64,000 bases of DNA from Streptomyces sp. MJM8645 (GCF_001625365.1 NZ_LJJF01000002.1:1213501-1277500), one strand, 5' to 3'. Positions 44,519 to 52,771 are shown, numbered from the stretch's first letter. Numbers and translations are program-made. The notes: generated by a model from the letters alone, not told the origin.

Positions 44519-44592
44519 TGCGCAGCAGGCCGCCACGCGCCGGTCGGCCCGAACCCTCTCGGGGTTCGGGCCTGACGGTGGCGGCCTGCGCA
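44519..44592. terminator. Large bipartite bidirectional terminator
   Basis: The inner stem, 11 bp (GGCCCGAACCC with GGGTTCGGGCC, 44546-44572), is enclosed by an outer stem (GGCCGCCAC with GTGGCGGCC, then TGCGCA with TGCGCA complement). It stands between the kinase gene and the convergent NlpC/P60-propeller gene. Confidence 0.8.
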
Positions 44593-44619
44593 CGCGGCGG
44601 GTGTGCGGCTGGGGTGTGA

Positions 44620-46599
44620 TCAGCCGATCTGGCCCCAGGGAGAGAAAGGACCGCCGGGAGTGGCCTGGCTGCTGCCGACGACGTTGCCGTTGGCGGAGGT
44701 CACATAGATGGCGATGGTGTTGAACTGGCTGAACACCACGCTCGGGTCGCTGGCCACACCTGTGGGGTCACCCGCGTCCGCGATCGTGACCCACGATCCG
44801 AACGGTCCGCCCGGGGTGTTCTGGTTGCTGCCCTGGATGGTGCCGCCCGTAGTACGGGCGTAGAGCACCATCGTGCCGTTGGGCACCTGAAGCGCAGCCG
44901 GCTTGCCGACGAACCCACCACCCGTCGAAAGCTGCTGCCAGGGAGAGAAAGGACCACCCGGCGTGCCCTGACTGGCACCGACGACATTGCCGCTGACGGA
45001 CGTCACATAGACCGCGATGGTGCCGGACTGAGTGAACACCACACTCGGGTCACTCGCCACACCCGTCGGATCACCCGCATCCGCAACCGTGACCCACGAC
45101 CCGAACGGACCACCCGGCGTGCTCTGGTTGCTGCCCTGAATGGTGCCGGCCGTAGTACGGGCGTAGAGCACCATCGTGCCGTTGGGCACCTGAAGCGCAG
45201 CCGGCTTGCCGACGAACCCACCACCGGTCGAAAGCTGCTGCCAGGGAGAGAAAGGACCACCCGGCGTGCCCTGACTGGCACCGACGACATTGCCGCTGAC
45301 GGACGTCACATAGACCGCGATGGTGCCGGACTGAGTGAACACCACACTCGGGTCACTCGCCACACCCGTCGGATCACCCGCATCAGCAACCGTGACCCAC
45401 GACCCGAACGGACCACCCGGCGTGCTCTGGTTCGTGCCCTGGATGGTGCCGGCCGCAGTCCGGGCGTAGACCACCATGAGGCCGCTGGGTGTCTGGAGCG
45501 CGGCCGGCTTGCCGACGAACCCGCCACCCGTCGAAAGCTGCGCCCACGGAACGAAAGGACCGCCGGGGGTGTTCTGGTTGGTGCCGTACACGTTGCCGTC
45601 CGCACCGACCCGGTACAGGGCGATGGTGCCGTTGCTGGTGAGCACCGTCGAGTCGGCGGTGCCCCGGGCGTTCGGGGCCTGCGGCGCGATGGTGAAGACG
45701 CCGCCCTGGTAGGTGTGTTCCTGGCCGTCGATCTCGTTGGCGATCATCGAGATGTTGAACGTGCCTGCCGCCAAGGGGGCGGTGTCGAAGGGGACTTGGT
45801 AGTTGGTGGCGCCGCCGCTGGTGGCGCGGAAGCGGTTGTAGTAGCCGTTCGGGCCGGTGACCACGTAGTCGAGCCAGTTGATGATGCCGCTCTGCGTCGG
45901 GTGTGCCGTGAGGTTCAGCGTGCCGGACACGGTCTGGCCCGAATTGAAGCCCCACAGCAGGACGTTGAAGTCGGCGGGGATGGCGGGAGCGAGGTTCTTG
46001 GAGCGCAGCAGCTCGAAGGAGGAGGTGGGGTAGCCGTCGATGGAGGACCAGTGGGTGTTGGCCGAGTACTCCTTGGTCGGGACGCTGCTGTTGTCCTCGG
46101 CGATGTACGTGAAGTCGCCGGCGGCCTGGTTGGTCCAGCCTGCGAACAGGTTGATGTGCTTGCCGGCGACGGCGAGGGCGTCGCCGGGCTGGAGCTGGGA
46201 CCAACTGCCGAGCTTGGTGCTGTACTTCGGGTCGTCGATACCGGGTGCGGGGTACGTGACCGGCGGGCTGCCGGGGAGTTGCCAGGCCATGTCGACGAGG
46301 CCGCCGCAGTCGGTGCGGTACGGGCCGCCGACCGCGCTGTCGGAGAACGACTGACCCTCGTTGTAGGTGACCCCGTGGGCGACCCAGTCCCGGGCGCGCT
46401 GGACCATCTGGGCGCCGGTGAGCTTGTTCCCGACACCGGTGCCGAGGGTGCCGGTGGAGGTCGGCGCCTTGTTGCCGTCCGGGTAGTAGGTGCCGTCCGC
46501 GGAGGCGGGGGAGGCCGTGAGAAGACCGGCGGCCACGGCGGTCGCGGCAAGCACGCAGACGCGGCGCAGGGCACGGGCAGGACGGGGCGTGCTGGGCAT
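44620..46599 (-). CDS. Secreted NlpC/P60-like enzyme with seven-bladed propeller domain
   Basis: The 659-residue protein has a Sec signal peptide (MPSTPRPARALRRVCVLAAT... cleaved near ASA-DG). An NlpC/P60-like domain (~30-215) follows, with catalytic-type Cys in YRTDCGGLVDMAW and His in GKHINLFAGW. A short Ig-like linker (~225-310) comes next, then seven ~50-residue blades each containing a TPGGPF-x-x-W motif, like the PLL/tectonin lectin propellers. It probably cuts or binds peptidoglycan and glycans at the cell surface. Adjacent blades are almost identical at DNA level with a 303-bp period. ATG 46599 has AAGGGGA upstream; an earlier ATG lacks a site. Third gene of a minus-strand operon. Confidence 0.8.
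   Translation of the reverse strand: MPSTPRPARALRRVCVLAATAVAAGLLTASPASADGTYYPDGNKAPTSTGTLGTGVGNKLTGAQMVQRARDWVAHGVTYNEGQSFSDSAVGGPYRTDCGGLVDMAWQLPGSPPVTYPAPGIDDPKYSTKLGSWSQLQPGDALAVAGKHINLFAGWTNQAAGDFTYIAEDNSSVPTKEYSANTHWSSIDGYPTSSFELLRSKNLAPAIPADFNVLLWGFNSGQTVSGTLNLTAHPTQSGIINWLDYVVTGPNGYYNRFRATSGGATNYQVPFDTAPLAAGTFNISMIANEIDGQEHTYQGGVFTIAPQAPNARGTADSTVLTSNGTIALYRVGADGNVYGTNQNTPGGPFVPWAQLSTGGGFVGKPAALQTPSGLMVVYARTAAGTIQGTNQSTPGGPFGSWVTVADAGDPTGVASDPSVVFTQSGTIAVYVTSVSGNVVGASQGTPGGPFSPWQQLSTGGGFVGKPAALQVPNGTMVLYARTTAGTIQGSNQSTPGGPFGSWVTVADAGDPTGVASDPSVVFTQSGTIAVYVTSVSGNVVGASQGTPGGPFSPWQQLSTGGGFVGKPAALQVPNGTMVLYARTTGGTIQGSNQNTPGGPFGSWVTIADAGDPTGVASDPSVVFSQFNTIAIYVTSANGNVVGSSQATPGGPFSPWGQIG
44942..45547. 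repeat. 303-bp near-identical tandem repeat within the propeller domain
   Basis: Copies at 44942-45244 and 45245-45547 are almost identical; a more diverged copy lies at 44639-44941 and a partial one continues past 45548. Each encodes two propeller blades. Confidence 0.9.
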
Positions 46600-46634
46600 G
46601 GGGGTCCCCTTGGACATGGGTAGGCGAGCGATGG

Positions 46635-46910
46635 TCAGTGCGGGTGGACGGCGGCGGCGTACCGGCCGGCCGTTGCTGCGGTGAGGGCCCGGGCCAGCAG
46701 GTTCTCGGCGAGGGCGTGCGCGGTGGCCGGGCCGTCCGCGCGGACGAAGAGCACCAGGGCGATGCCGTCCCGGTCCGGTACGGCGCGGATGTGTTCGAGC
46801 CCGTGCTCCGGGGTGGCGTGCGCCCACAGGATGTCCTCGACGATCCGCGCCTCGGCGGTCGTGGTGGGCGCACCGCTGATGTCCACGACGGTGGCCCGGA
46901 CGGCGAGCAC
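46635..46910 (-). CDS. 91-residue hypothetical protein of the GIGWDG operon
   Basis: GTG start 5 bp after the stop of the GIGWDG-repeat gene. The product has alternating hydrophobic and charged segments: VRATVVDISGAPTTTAEARI, EHIRAVPDRDGIALVLFVRA and TAHALAENLLARALTAATAG. It reads as a compact alpha-beta protein of ferredoxin-like size with no signal peptide. It lies between a secreted repeat peptide and a secreted NlpC/P60-propeller protein, co-directional, and may be a cytoplasmic chaperone or immunity partner. No family was recognised. Confidence 0.65.
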   Translation of the reverse strand: MLAVRATVVDISGAPTTTAEARIVEDILWAHATPEHGLEHIRAVPDRDGIALVLFVRADGPATAHALAENLLARALTAATAGRYAAAVHPH

Positions 46911-46915
46911 CGCGA

Positions 46916-47188
46916 TCAGTCCCAGCCGATGCCGCTGGCGGACGGGCCGGCCGCAACCGGCGGCACGACGGTGGAGCCGTCCCAGCCGATGCCGTCCCAG
47001 CCGATGCCATCCCAGCCGATGCCGTCCGCGGCCCCGCCCGCCACGACCGCGGGGACGACGGTGGGACCGTCCCAGCCGATGCCCGCCGGCGCCGTGGTCG
47101 CGGCGGTGGCGGAGGCCGCGGGCGCCAGGATCCCCGACAGGGCGACGGCTGCGACGGCGGTGGCGAGCAGGCGGGCGGTCTTGGACAT
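46916..47188 (-). CDS. Secreted GIGWDG-repeat peptide
   Basis: The 90-residue product has a clear signal peptide (KTARLLATAVAAVALSGILA, then ASATA). The mature ~60 residues are made of repeats: GIGWDG five times (the last ends at D), three of them back to back, separated by two near-copies of (P/S)TVVP(A/P)VxAG. The DNA shows the same as a 15-bp unit. There are no cysteines and exactly five Trp-Asp pairs. ATG at 47188; the ribosome binding site is weak (GGGGTG). It is first in the operon with the 91-residue and NlpC/P60-propeller genes. It could be a surface ligand, a substrate of the co-encoded enzyme or a multi-core peptide precursor. Confidence 0.7.
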   Translation of the reverse strand: MSKTARLLATAVAAVALSGILAPAASATAATTAPAGIGWDGPTVVPAVVAGGAADGIGWDGIGWDGIGWDGSTVVPPVAAGPSASGIGWD

Positions 47189-47427
47189 GGCGGCACCCCA
47201 GGCGGCTTGAGTGGCAGGAGATCTGATCGACAATCAGATGTTCGGGAGGCTGTGCGGCGGTTGCCCCGCCGCCCTCCCGGTGACCACCATCCTGCTGGCA
47301 CCGCCCGCGCCCCGGAAGGCGAGAGCCCCGTCAGCAACCGGCCTGGCCGCTTCAGGACCCGACGCCCTGCCGCCCGCCGCGCCGCCTGCGAGACCCCCGC
47401 GCCCGCCGTCGGCTCGCAGCGGTTGAT
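47189..47427. other. Promoter region of the GIGWDG operon
   Basis: About 240 bp upstream of the GIGWDG gene, up to the double operator of the divergent FAD monooxygenase operon. No gene was seen; the short open frames here lack support. It presumably contains the minus-strand promoter. Confidence 0.5.
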
Positions 47428-47479
47428 TTTTGGTCACTGACCAACTTTACTGGATACAGAAGTTGGTCAGTGACCAAAA
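47428..47479 (+). promoter_or_regulatory. Promoter flanked by two palindromic operators
   Basis: Each 20-bp arm contains the palindrome TTGGTCA-n-TGACCAA. The two arms are exact reverse complements of each other, spaced by 12 bp (TACTGGATACAG), whose GGATAC could be the -10. The monooxygenase ATG is 17 bp further on with GGAGG. The pattern is typical of TetR-family repression, and the TetR gene 2.6 kb downstream is the candidate. Confidence 0.8.
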
Positions 47480-47495
47480 CTGGAGGTAGTAAACG

Positions 47496-48719
47496 ATGCC
47501 CGGAATCAAGGCGCTGGTCTCCGGCGCCGGCATCGCGGGCCCGTCGCTCGCCTACTGGCTGGCGCGGTACGGGGCGCAGGTCACGGTGGTCGAGTCCGCA
47601 CCAACCCGCCGCACCGGCGGGCAGCTGATCGACATCCGTGGCTGCGGACGCGACGTGATCGCCAGGGCGGGCGTGGCCGAGGCGGTCCGTGCCGCCCGCA
47701 CCCGCGCGGACGGGCTGTCGTTCGTGGATGCGCACGGTCGGCGGCAGGCATCGATGCGGGCGGACGGCTTCGGCGGGGACGGGCCGGTGACCGACACCGA
47801 GATCCTGCGGGGCGCGCTGGTGGAGATCCTCCACGAGGCGACCAGCGGATCAGCCGAGTACGTCTTCGGTGACCGCATCAGCGCACTCGACGACCGGCGT
47901 GACGGCGTGCACGTCACCTTCGAGAAGTCCGCACCACGCCGCTTCGACGTCGTGGTCGGGGCCGACGGCCTGCATTCGGGCGTGCGCGCCCTGGCGTTCG
48001 GCCCGGAGGACATGGGCGGCCCGCGGCTGCGCCACCTCGGCCACTACCTGTCGTTCTGGACCGCCCGGAACACGCTGGGGCTGTGCGACTGGACCGAGGT
48101 GTACTCCGAACCGGGCCGCACCATCGGAGCCCGCGCCGTGAACGGCAACACGCAGCTGATGGCGCTCCTCTCCTTCCGGTCCGCCCCGTTCCGCTACGAC
48201 CCTCGCGACAGCGCCGCGCTGAAGACCGTCGTGCGCTCGCGAGCCGCCGGAATGCGCTGGCACGCCGACGAGCTGATCGCCCAGCTGGAGGACACTGCGG
48301 ACTTCTACTTCGACGCGTGCAGCCAGGTGGTGCTGCCGCACTGGGCGTCGGGCCGGATCGCCCTCGTGGGCGACGCCGCGTTCTGCGCCTCGCCGTTGTC
48401 CGGGCACGGTACGACCATCGCACTCGTCGGCGCCTACGTGCTCGCCGGTGAGTTGGCCCGGGCGCGGGGAGACGTCGTCGCCGGGCTGCGGGCGTACGAG
48501 GAGCGGCTGCGGCCGTGGATCAGCCGCGTCCAGCGGTTCGGGCAGGGCAACGGCAGGACGATGACGCCGCGGACCCCGGCCGGCATCGCGTTCCGGCGCG
48601 GCGTGGTGGCGCTCCAGGAGCGGCTGCCGCTCGGCGATCTGCTGTTGCGCGACCAGATCCGCCTGTCGAACGGCTTCGCGCTGCCCGACTACACCCCCTA
48701 CGAGAGGGCCCGGCCGTGA
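47496..48719 (+). CDS. FAD-dependent aromatic monooxygenase (TetX/PHBH-like)
   Basis: A class A flavoprotein monooxygenase of 407 residues. Motifs in order: VSGAGIAGPSLAYWLARYGA (GxGxxG), FDVVVGADGLHSGVR (the DG motif) and RIALVGDAAFCASPLSGHGT (the GD motif binding FAD). It hydroxylates an aromatic or polyketide-like substrate using NAD(P)H and oxygen; such enzymes also inactivate antibiotics. The start has GGAGG, immediately downstream of the double operator. First gene of a three-gene operon with RidA and SDR genes (overlapping stops and starts). Probably drug- or metabolite-induced. Confidence 0.9.
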   Translation: MPGIKALVSGAGIAGPSLAYWLARYGAQVTVVESAPTRRTGGQLIDIRGCGRDVIARAGVAEAVRAARTRADGLSFVDAHGRRQASMRADGFGGDGPVTDTEILRGALVEILHEATSGSAEYVFGDRISALDDRRDGVHVTFEKSAPRRFDVVVGADGLHSGVRALAFGPEDMGGPRLRHLGHYLSFWTARNTLGLCDWTEVYSEPGRTIGARAVNGNTQLMALLSFRSAPFRYDPRDSAALKTVVRSRAAGMRWHADELIAQLEDTADFYFDACSQVVLPHWASGRIALVGDAAFCASPLSGHGTTIALVGAYVLAGELARARGDVVAGLRAYEERLRPWISRVQRFGQGNGRTMTPRTPAGIAFRRGVVALQERLPLGDLLLRDQIRLSNGFALPDYTPYERARP

Positions 48720-49189
48720 TCGAGCATGTCGACCCGCCCGCGCTGGCCCCTCCGATCGGCGGCCTCTACCACCATCTCGCGATCGTCCGCTCGGGATCCC
48801 TCGTCGCGATCGCGGGACAGATCGCCCTGGACGCCGAGGGCCGTCTCGTCGGCGAGGGCGATCACGCGGCCCAGGCCGAACAGGCGTTCCGCAACGTCGC
48901 CGCCGCGCTGGCCGCGGTCGGCTGCGGTCCGCGCGACCTGCTGAAGAACACCGTCCACGTCGTGGGGCACCGCCCCGAACTGGTCGAGCCGATCTTCGCG
49001 GCCGGCCGGCGGGCCTTCGGCGGCCACTGGCCCCGCACGGCGAGCACGCTCATCGGCGTCCAGGCCCTCGGCCGGCCCGAATGGCTCATCGAGGTCGACG
49101 GCCTGGCCGCCGTCCCCGCGCACTCCCGGCTCACCCCGCACGGTCGGCAGGAACCGGCCGGCACCGAGGAACACAGGAGCACGGCATGA
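48716..49189 (+). CDS. RidA family protein
   Basis: The 157-residue protein has the RidA/YjgF fold signatures: YHHLAIVRSGSLVAIAGQIA, then QAEQAFRNVAAALAAVGCG and LLKNTVHVVG, and RTASTLIGVQALGRPEWLIE. RidA-type enzymes hydrolyse reactive imines or enamines; others in operons act on oxygenated products. GTG start overlaps the monooxygenase stop (GTGA). The C-terminal ~20 residues after VDGLAAVPA are a polar extension. It likely cleans up a product of the neighbouring oxidoreductases. Confidence 0.85.
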   Translation: MIEHVDPPALAPPIGGLYHHLAIVRSGSLVAIAGQIALDAEGRLVGEGDHAAQAEQAFRNVAAALAAVGCGPRDLLKNTVHVVGHRPELVEPIFAAGRRAFGGHWPRTASTLIGVQALGRPEWLIEVDGLAAVPAHSRLTPHGRQEPAGTEEHRSTA

Positions 49190-50007
49190 CCACGAAGACG
49201 AAGACCTGGTTCATCACCGGCGCCTCCAAGGGCTTCGGCAGGCAGTGGGCCGAGGCCGCCCTGGAACGGGGCGACCGCGTCGCCGCGACGAGCCGCACCC
49301 CCGGCGCGTTCGACGACCTGGTCGCCTCCCACGGCGACAGCCTGCTGCCGATCCGGCTGGACGTCACCGACCGCGCGGCCGTCCACGCCGCCGTACGCCA
49401 GGCGGCCGACCGCTTCGGCCGCCTCGACGTCGTCGTCAACAACGCCGGCTACGGCCTGTTCGGCATGGTCGAGGAGATCGGCGAAGAGCAGGCCCGGGCA
49501 CAGATCGACGTGAACCTGCTCGCCCCGCTGTGGGTCACGCAGGCCGCGTTGCCGCACCTGCGGGCCCAGGGCGGCGGACACATCATCCAGGTCTCCTCGA
49601 TCGCCGGCGTCTTCTCCCTGCCGGGCCTGGGCGTCTACCACGCCTCGAAGTTCGGCCTGGAGGGGTTCACCGCCAGCCTCGCCAAGGAGGTCAAGGACTT
49701 CGGCATCAAGGTCACCCTGGTCGAACCCGCCGGATACTCCACCGACTGGGCCGGGCCCTCCGCCGTCCACGCCGAACCCCTGCCCGCCTACGACGGTTTC
49801 CGCGCCGCCATGCAACGCCCGGCCGGAGTGCGCGGCGAGCCGACCGCCACCCGCGCGGCGATCCTGACCGTCGTCGACGCCGACGAGCCGCCCCTGCGGA
49901 TCTTCTTCGGCAAGGGGCCCCTCGACGTGATCCGGGCCGAGTACGCCTCCCGCATCGAGGAGTGGGGGCGGTGGGACGCGGTGTCCCAGGCTGCGTTCGG
50001 CGCCTGA
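49186..50007 (+). CDS. Short-chain dehydrogenase/reductase
   Basis: Classical SDR of 273 residues. FITGASKGFGRQWAEAAL gives the TGxxxGxG cofactor motif, then LDVVVNNAGYGLFG (NNAG), IIQVSSIAGVFS with the catalytic Ser, and YHASKFGLEGF (YxxxK). The ATG overlaps the RidA stop (ATGA). Third gene of the operon; probably oxidises or reduces a hydroxylated intermediate made by the monooxygenase. Confidence 0.9.
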   Translation: MTTKTKTWFITGASKGFGRQWAEAALERGDRVAATSRTPGAFDDLVASHGDSLLPIRLDVTDRAAVHAAVRQAADRFGRLDVVVNNAGYGLFGMVEEIGEEQARAQIDVNLLAPLWVTQAALPHLRAQGGGHIIQVSSIAGVFSLPGLGVYHASKFGLEGFTASLAKEVKDFGIKVTLVEPAGYSTDWAGPSAVHAEPLPAYDGFRAAMQRPAGVRGEPTATRAAILTVVDADEPPLRIFFGKGPLDVIRAEYASRIEEWGRWDAVSQAAFGA

Positions 50008-50017
50008 ACAGGACCCT

Positions 50018-50051
50018 GAACAGGCTGCTTGTACCGAACAGGCTGCTTGTA
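50018..50051. repeat. Direct repeat GAACAGGCTGCTTGTA upstream of the tetR gene
   Basis: Two exact 16-bp copies with an 18-bp period (50018-50033 and 50036-50051). A third GGCTGCTTGT core occurs at 50751-50760, upstream of the LuxR-type gene. The spacing of 18 bp suggests binding on one face of the helix by a regulator. Confidence 0.7.
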
Positions 50052-50103
50052 GCATGACCGGGAAGTCGCCGGTGGGTGGCGGGGAACGGAACGGGACACG
50101 AGG

Positions 50104-50697
50104 ATGCGCTGGACGCTGGACGACGTGATCGAGGCTGCGTTCACCACGCTCGAAGCCGACGGCCTCGACAAGCTGACGCTGCGCGGGGTCGCCCGGACCC
50201 TCGGCTCCCACCTCAACTCGGTGAGCTCGTACGTGAAGACGAAGCAGACACTCATCGAGACGATGGCCGACCACATCGTCGGCTCCGTCGACGTCACCCA
50301 CCTGCCCGACGAACCGGTCGAACGGGCCCGCACGGTCGCCACCCGCTACCGGGACGCTCTGCTCGCACACCGCGACGGCGGCCGCCTGGTCGCCGGCACG
50401 TTCGCCGGCACGGGCAAGACCCTGCGCGTGGCCGAGACCATCGCCGGCGCCCTGCTGGACGCCGGACACCCCGAGCCGGACGCCGCCCGCCTGTGCTGGT
50501 CGATCGTCTACTTCACCCTCGGCCTCACCCAGGAGCAGCAGACCCCCTCCGACAGCCCCCGCGGCTCGTTCCACGACCTCGTCGCCACCGGCAGCTACCC
50601 CGCCCTCGCCCGGATCGGCGAGCACCTCATGGTCACGGACTCCTTCGACAACCGCTTCCACTACGGACTGTCACGGCTGCTGCCCCCGAGAGCCTGA
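50104..50697 (+). CDS. TetR family transcriptional regulator
   Basis: The 197-residue protein has an N-terminal TetR HTH (LDDVIEAAFTTLEADGLDKL, then TLRGVARTLGSHLNSVSSYVKTKQTLIETMADHI). Its C-terminal ligand domain resembles the TetR_C type seen in regulators of tetracycline-like efflux and monooxygenase genes. It follows the FAD monooxygenase-RidA-SDR operon, and that operon's promoter has two palindromic TTGGTCA-n-TGACCAA operators. Its own upstream region carries direct repeats instead, so autoregulation may use a different site. ATG start with a weak ribosome binding site. Confidence 0.88.
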   Translation: MRWTLDDVIEAAFTTLEADGLDKLTLRGVARTLGSHLNSVSSYVKTKQTLIETMADHIVGSVDVTHLPDEPVERARTVATRYRDALLAHRDGGRLVAGTFAGTGKTLRVAETIAGALLDAGHPEPDAARLCWSIVYFTLGLTQEQQTPSDSPRGSFHDLVATGSYPALARIGEHLMVTDSFDNRFHYGLSRLLPPRA

Positions 50698-50842
50698 CCC
50701 CGCGAACGGGAGGCGAGCACGGCGAATCGGCCGGGCCCCGTCCGGGGCAGGGCTGCTTGTGGAGTCGAAGCCGGGCTGGGATGATCCCGATGTGTCGCAC
50801 GGCGGCACGGCACGTTCGACGTCGCACCGGGGGGCTGCGCGC

Positions 50843-51829
50843 ATGCTGGACATGCTGGGGTTGGACCGTGTCTCGGAGGACGTCTACCGGGCCATGCTCG
50901 CCGATCCGCAGGGCGGCGTCAGGGAGTTGTGCGACCAGCTGGGCCTGCCCGAGCCCGCCGTACGGGAGGCCCTCGACCGGCTGGCCGATCTACAGCTGCT
51001 CCGCGCCTCCCGGGAGGCACCCGGGGTTCTGCTGCCGGTGAGCCCGGCGCTCGGCCTGGAGCTGATCCTGCACCGCCAGGAGCAGGAACTACTGCGCCGC
51101 CAACAGGAGCTGGAGATCGGCAAGGCCGCGGCCGCCCGGGCGATCGCCGAGTACGCCGACCTGCGGCCGAACACCCCGGCCGAGACCGCCGAGCGCCTGG
51201 TGGGCCTGGACGCGATCCAGGCCAAGCTGGAGATCCTCGCCCAGGAGGTCACCGGGGAGTGCCTGTCCGTGATGCCCGGCGGAGCGCAGTCCCGGGCCAG
51301 CCTGGACGCCTCCCGGCCGCTGGACGAGGCGGCCATGCGGCGCGGGGTGGCGCTGCTGACCCTCTACCAGGACAGCGTGCGGCACGATCCGGCGACGCTC
51401 GCCTACGCCCGCTGGATGACCGAGGAGAGCGGGCTGGTCCGCACCTGCCCGACGCTGCCGCCCCGGATGCTCATCTTCGACCGCCAGGTCGCCGTGGTCC
51501 CGATCGACCCGGCCCACACCCGGCTCGGCGCCCTGTGCACGCGCGAGCCCGGGATCGTCGCCTCCCTGGTCGCCCTCTTCGAGCGGACCTGGCAGGCCGC
51601 CGTCCCGCTCGGCGCCGACCGGCGCAAGGACACCGGGACCGGCCTCAGCGCCACCGAGCAGGAACTCCTGCGGCTGCTCGCGTCCGGCCTCACCGACGAG
51701 ACCGCCGGCCGGAGCCTGGGCCTGTCGGCACGCAGCGTCCGCCGCCAGATGGCCGGGCTGATGGAACGCCTCGACGCGTCGAGCCGCTTCGAGGCCGGCC
51801 TCAAGGCGGCGCAGCGCGGCTGGCTCTGA
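50843..51829 (+). CDS. LuxR-type regulator with TrmB-like N-terminal HTH
   Basis: The 328-residue protein (from ATG 50843, GGGGGG upstream; longer starts at 50759 or 50792 are possible) begins LDMLGLDRVSEDVYRAML. A TrmB-like winged-helix segment (GGVRELCDQLGLPEPAVREALDRLADLQLL) and a coiled coil of Gln/Glu/Arg follow. A PLD-like sensor region comes next, ending in a LuxR HTH (LSATEQELLRLLASGLTDET, then AGRSLGLSARSVRRQMAGLMERLD). This layout is frequent in Streptomyces regulators of unknown signal. A GGCTGCTTGT element just upstream matches those before the tetR gene. Confidence 0.82.
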   Translation: MLDMLGLDRVSEDVYRAMLADPQGGVRELCDQLGLPEPAVREALDRLADLQLLRASREAPGVLLPVSPALGLELILHRQEQELLRRQQELEIGKAAAARAIAEYADLRPNTPAETAERLVGLDAIQAKLEILAQEVTGECLSVMPGGAQSRASLDASRPLDEAAMRRGVALLTLYQDSVRHDPATLAYARWMTEESGLVRTCPTLPPRMLIFDRQVAVVPIDPAHTRLGALCTREPGIVASLVALFERTWQAAVPLGADRRKDTGTGLSATEQELLRLLASGLTDETAGRSLGLSARSVRRQMAGLMERLDASSRFEAGLKAAQRGWL

Positions 51830-51856
51830 GCGACCGCTCCCCCGGCACCCGGCCGG

Positions 51857-52771
51857 CTACGGCTGCCGGGCGAGCAGGTCCTTGATCACGGTGTCGAACC
51901 CCCGCGGGGGGCGACCGAGAAGGTCGGCGACGTCGTTCGTCGCCCGGTCGTACCGGTTCTCGCCGTGCAGCCTGGCCATCGTGGCGATGTGGTCGAACAC
52001 GTGGTCCGGCAGGCCCTGGCTCTTGAGGTCGTGCTCCAGCCACTCCTGGTAGGGCACGTCGACGTACGTCACGTCGCGGCCCAGGGCGGCGGAGAACTCG
52101 GCCGCGATGGCCGTCATGTCGCGGGATCGAGCCCCGGTCAGCTCGTAGACGCGGCGGGCCCGGGGAGCAGGATCGAGCAGGAGTGCGGTGACGACCTCGG
52201 CCACGTCGGCGGCCGCGACCGGCGAGGTCCGGGCCGAGCCGAAGGGAAGGCGGATCGTGCCGTCCCGCCGGATCGAAGCGGCCGCCACCTTGGTGAAGAG
52301 CGGATTCTCCATGAACACGGTGGGCCGGACGTGGACGACCGGCGCCCCGGACCAGTCGAGGACGTGTTCGGCGAGGTAGTGCAGCCGCTGCTGCCGGGAC
52401 TCGGCGTCGCTGGTGAGATCCATCTGCGAGACGGTCATCTGCGAGATGCTGACCAGCAGTTCCAGGCCGGCGCTCTCCCGGGCGGCGGCCGCCACCGTCG
52501 CCGCGGCCTCCAGGTAGGCGGACGACACGCTCATCCCGAAGTAGGCCCGGCGGCAGCCGGCCAGCGCCTCGACCACGTCCGCACCACGGGTGAGGTCACC
52601 AACCAGCACCTCCACTCCGCCCATCGTCCTCAGATCCGAGGCCCGCTCGTCGTCGTGGTGTACGAGAGCCCTGACGGGCACGTTCCGCGCCCGCAACCGC
52701 TCCAGGATCCTGCGTCCGACTCCGCCGACGCCGCCGCCGGCGCCGGTGACAAGGACAGGTTCTACGAGCAC
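51857..52771 (-). CDS. NmrA-like NAD(P)-binding oxidoreductase
   Basis: The 304-residue atypical SDR starts MLVEPVLVTGAGGGVGGVGR with the glycine-rich nucleotide motif. It contains GLELLVSISQMTVSQ and APVVHVRPTVFMENPLF, as in NmrA/quinone-reductase-like proteins, and ends with a substrate domain (AEFSAALGRDVTYVDVPYQEW). It is convergent with the LuxR-type gene. Substrate unknown. Confidence 0.85.
   Translation of the reverse strand: MLVEPVLVTGAGGGVGGVGRRILERLRARNVPVRALVHHDDERASDLRTMGGVEVLVGDLTRGADVVEALAGCRRAYFGMSVSSAYLEAAATVAAAARESAGLELLVSISQMTVSQMDLTSDAESRQQRLHYLAEHVLDWSGAPVVHVRPTVFMENPLFTKVAAASIRRDGTIRLPFGSARTSPVAAADVAEVVTALLLDPAPRARRVYELTGARSRDMTAIAAEFSAALGRDVTYVDVPYQEWLEHDLKSQGLPDHVFDHIATMARLHGENRYDRATNDVADLLGRPPRGFDTVIKDLLARQP

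Noticed and set aside
46618..47337. N-terminal extension of the propeller protein through the upstream small genes
   Set aside because: The extension is non-protein-like and overlaps two better-supported ORFs. A signal peptide begins at 46599.
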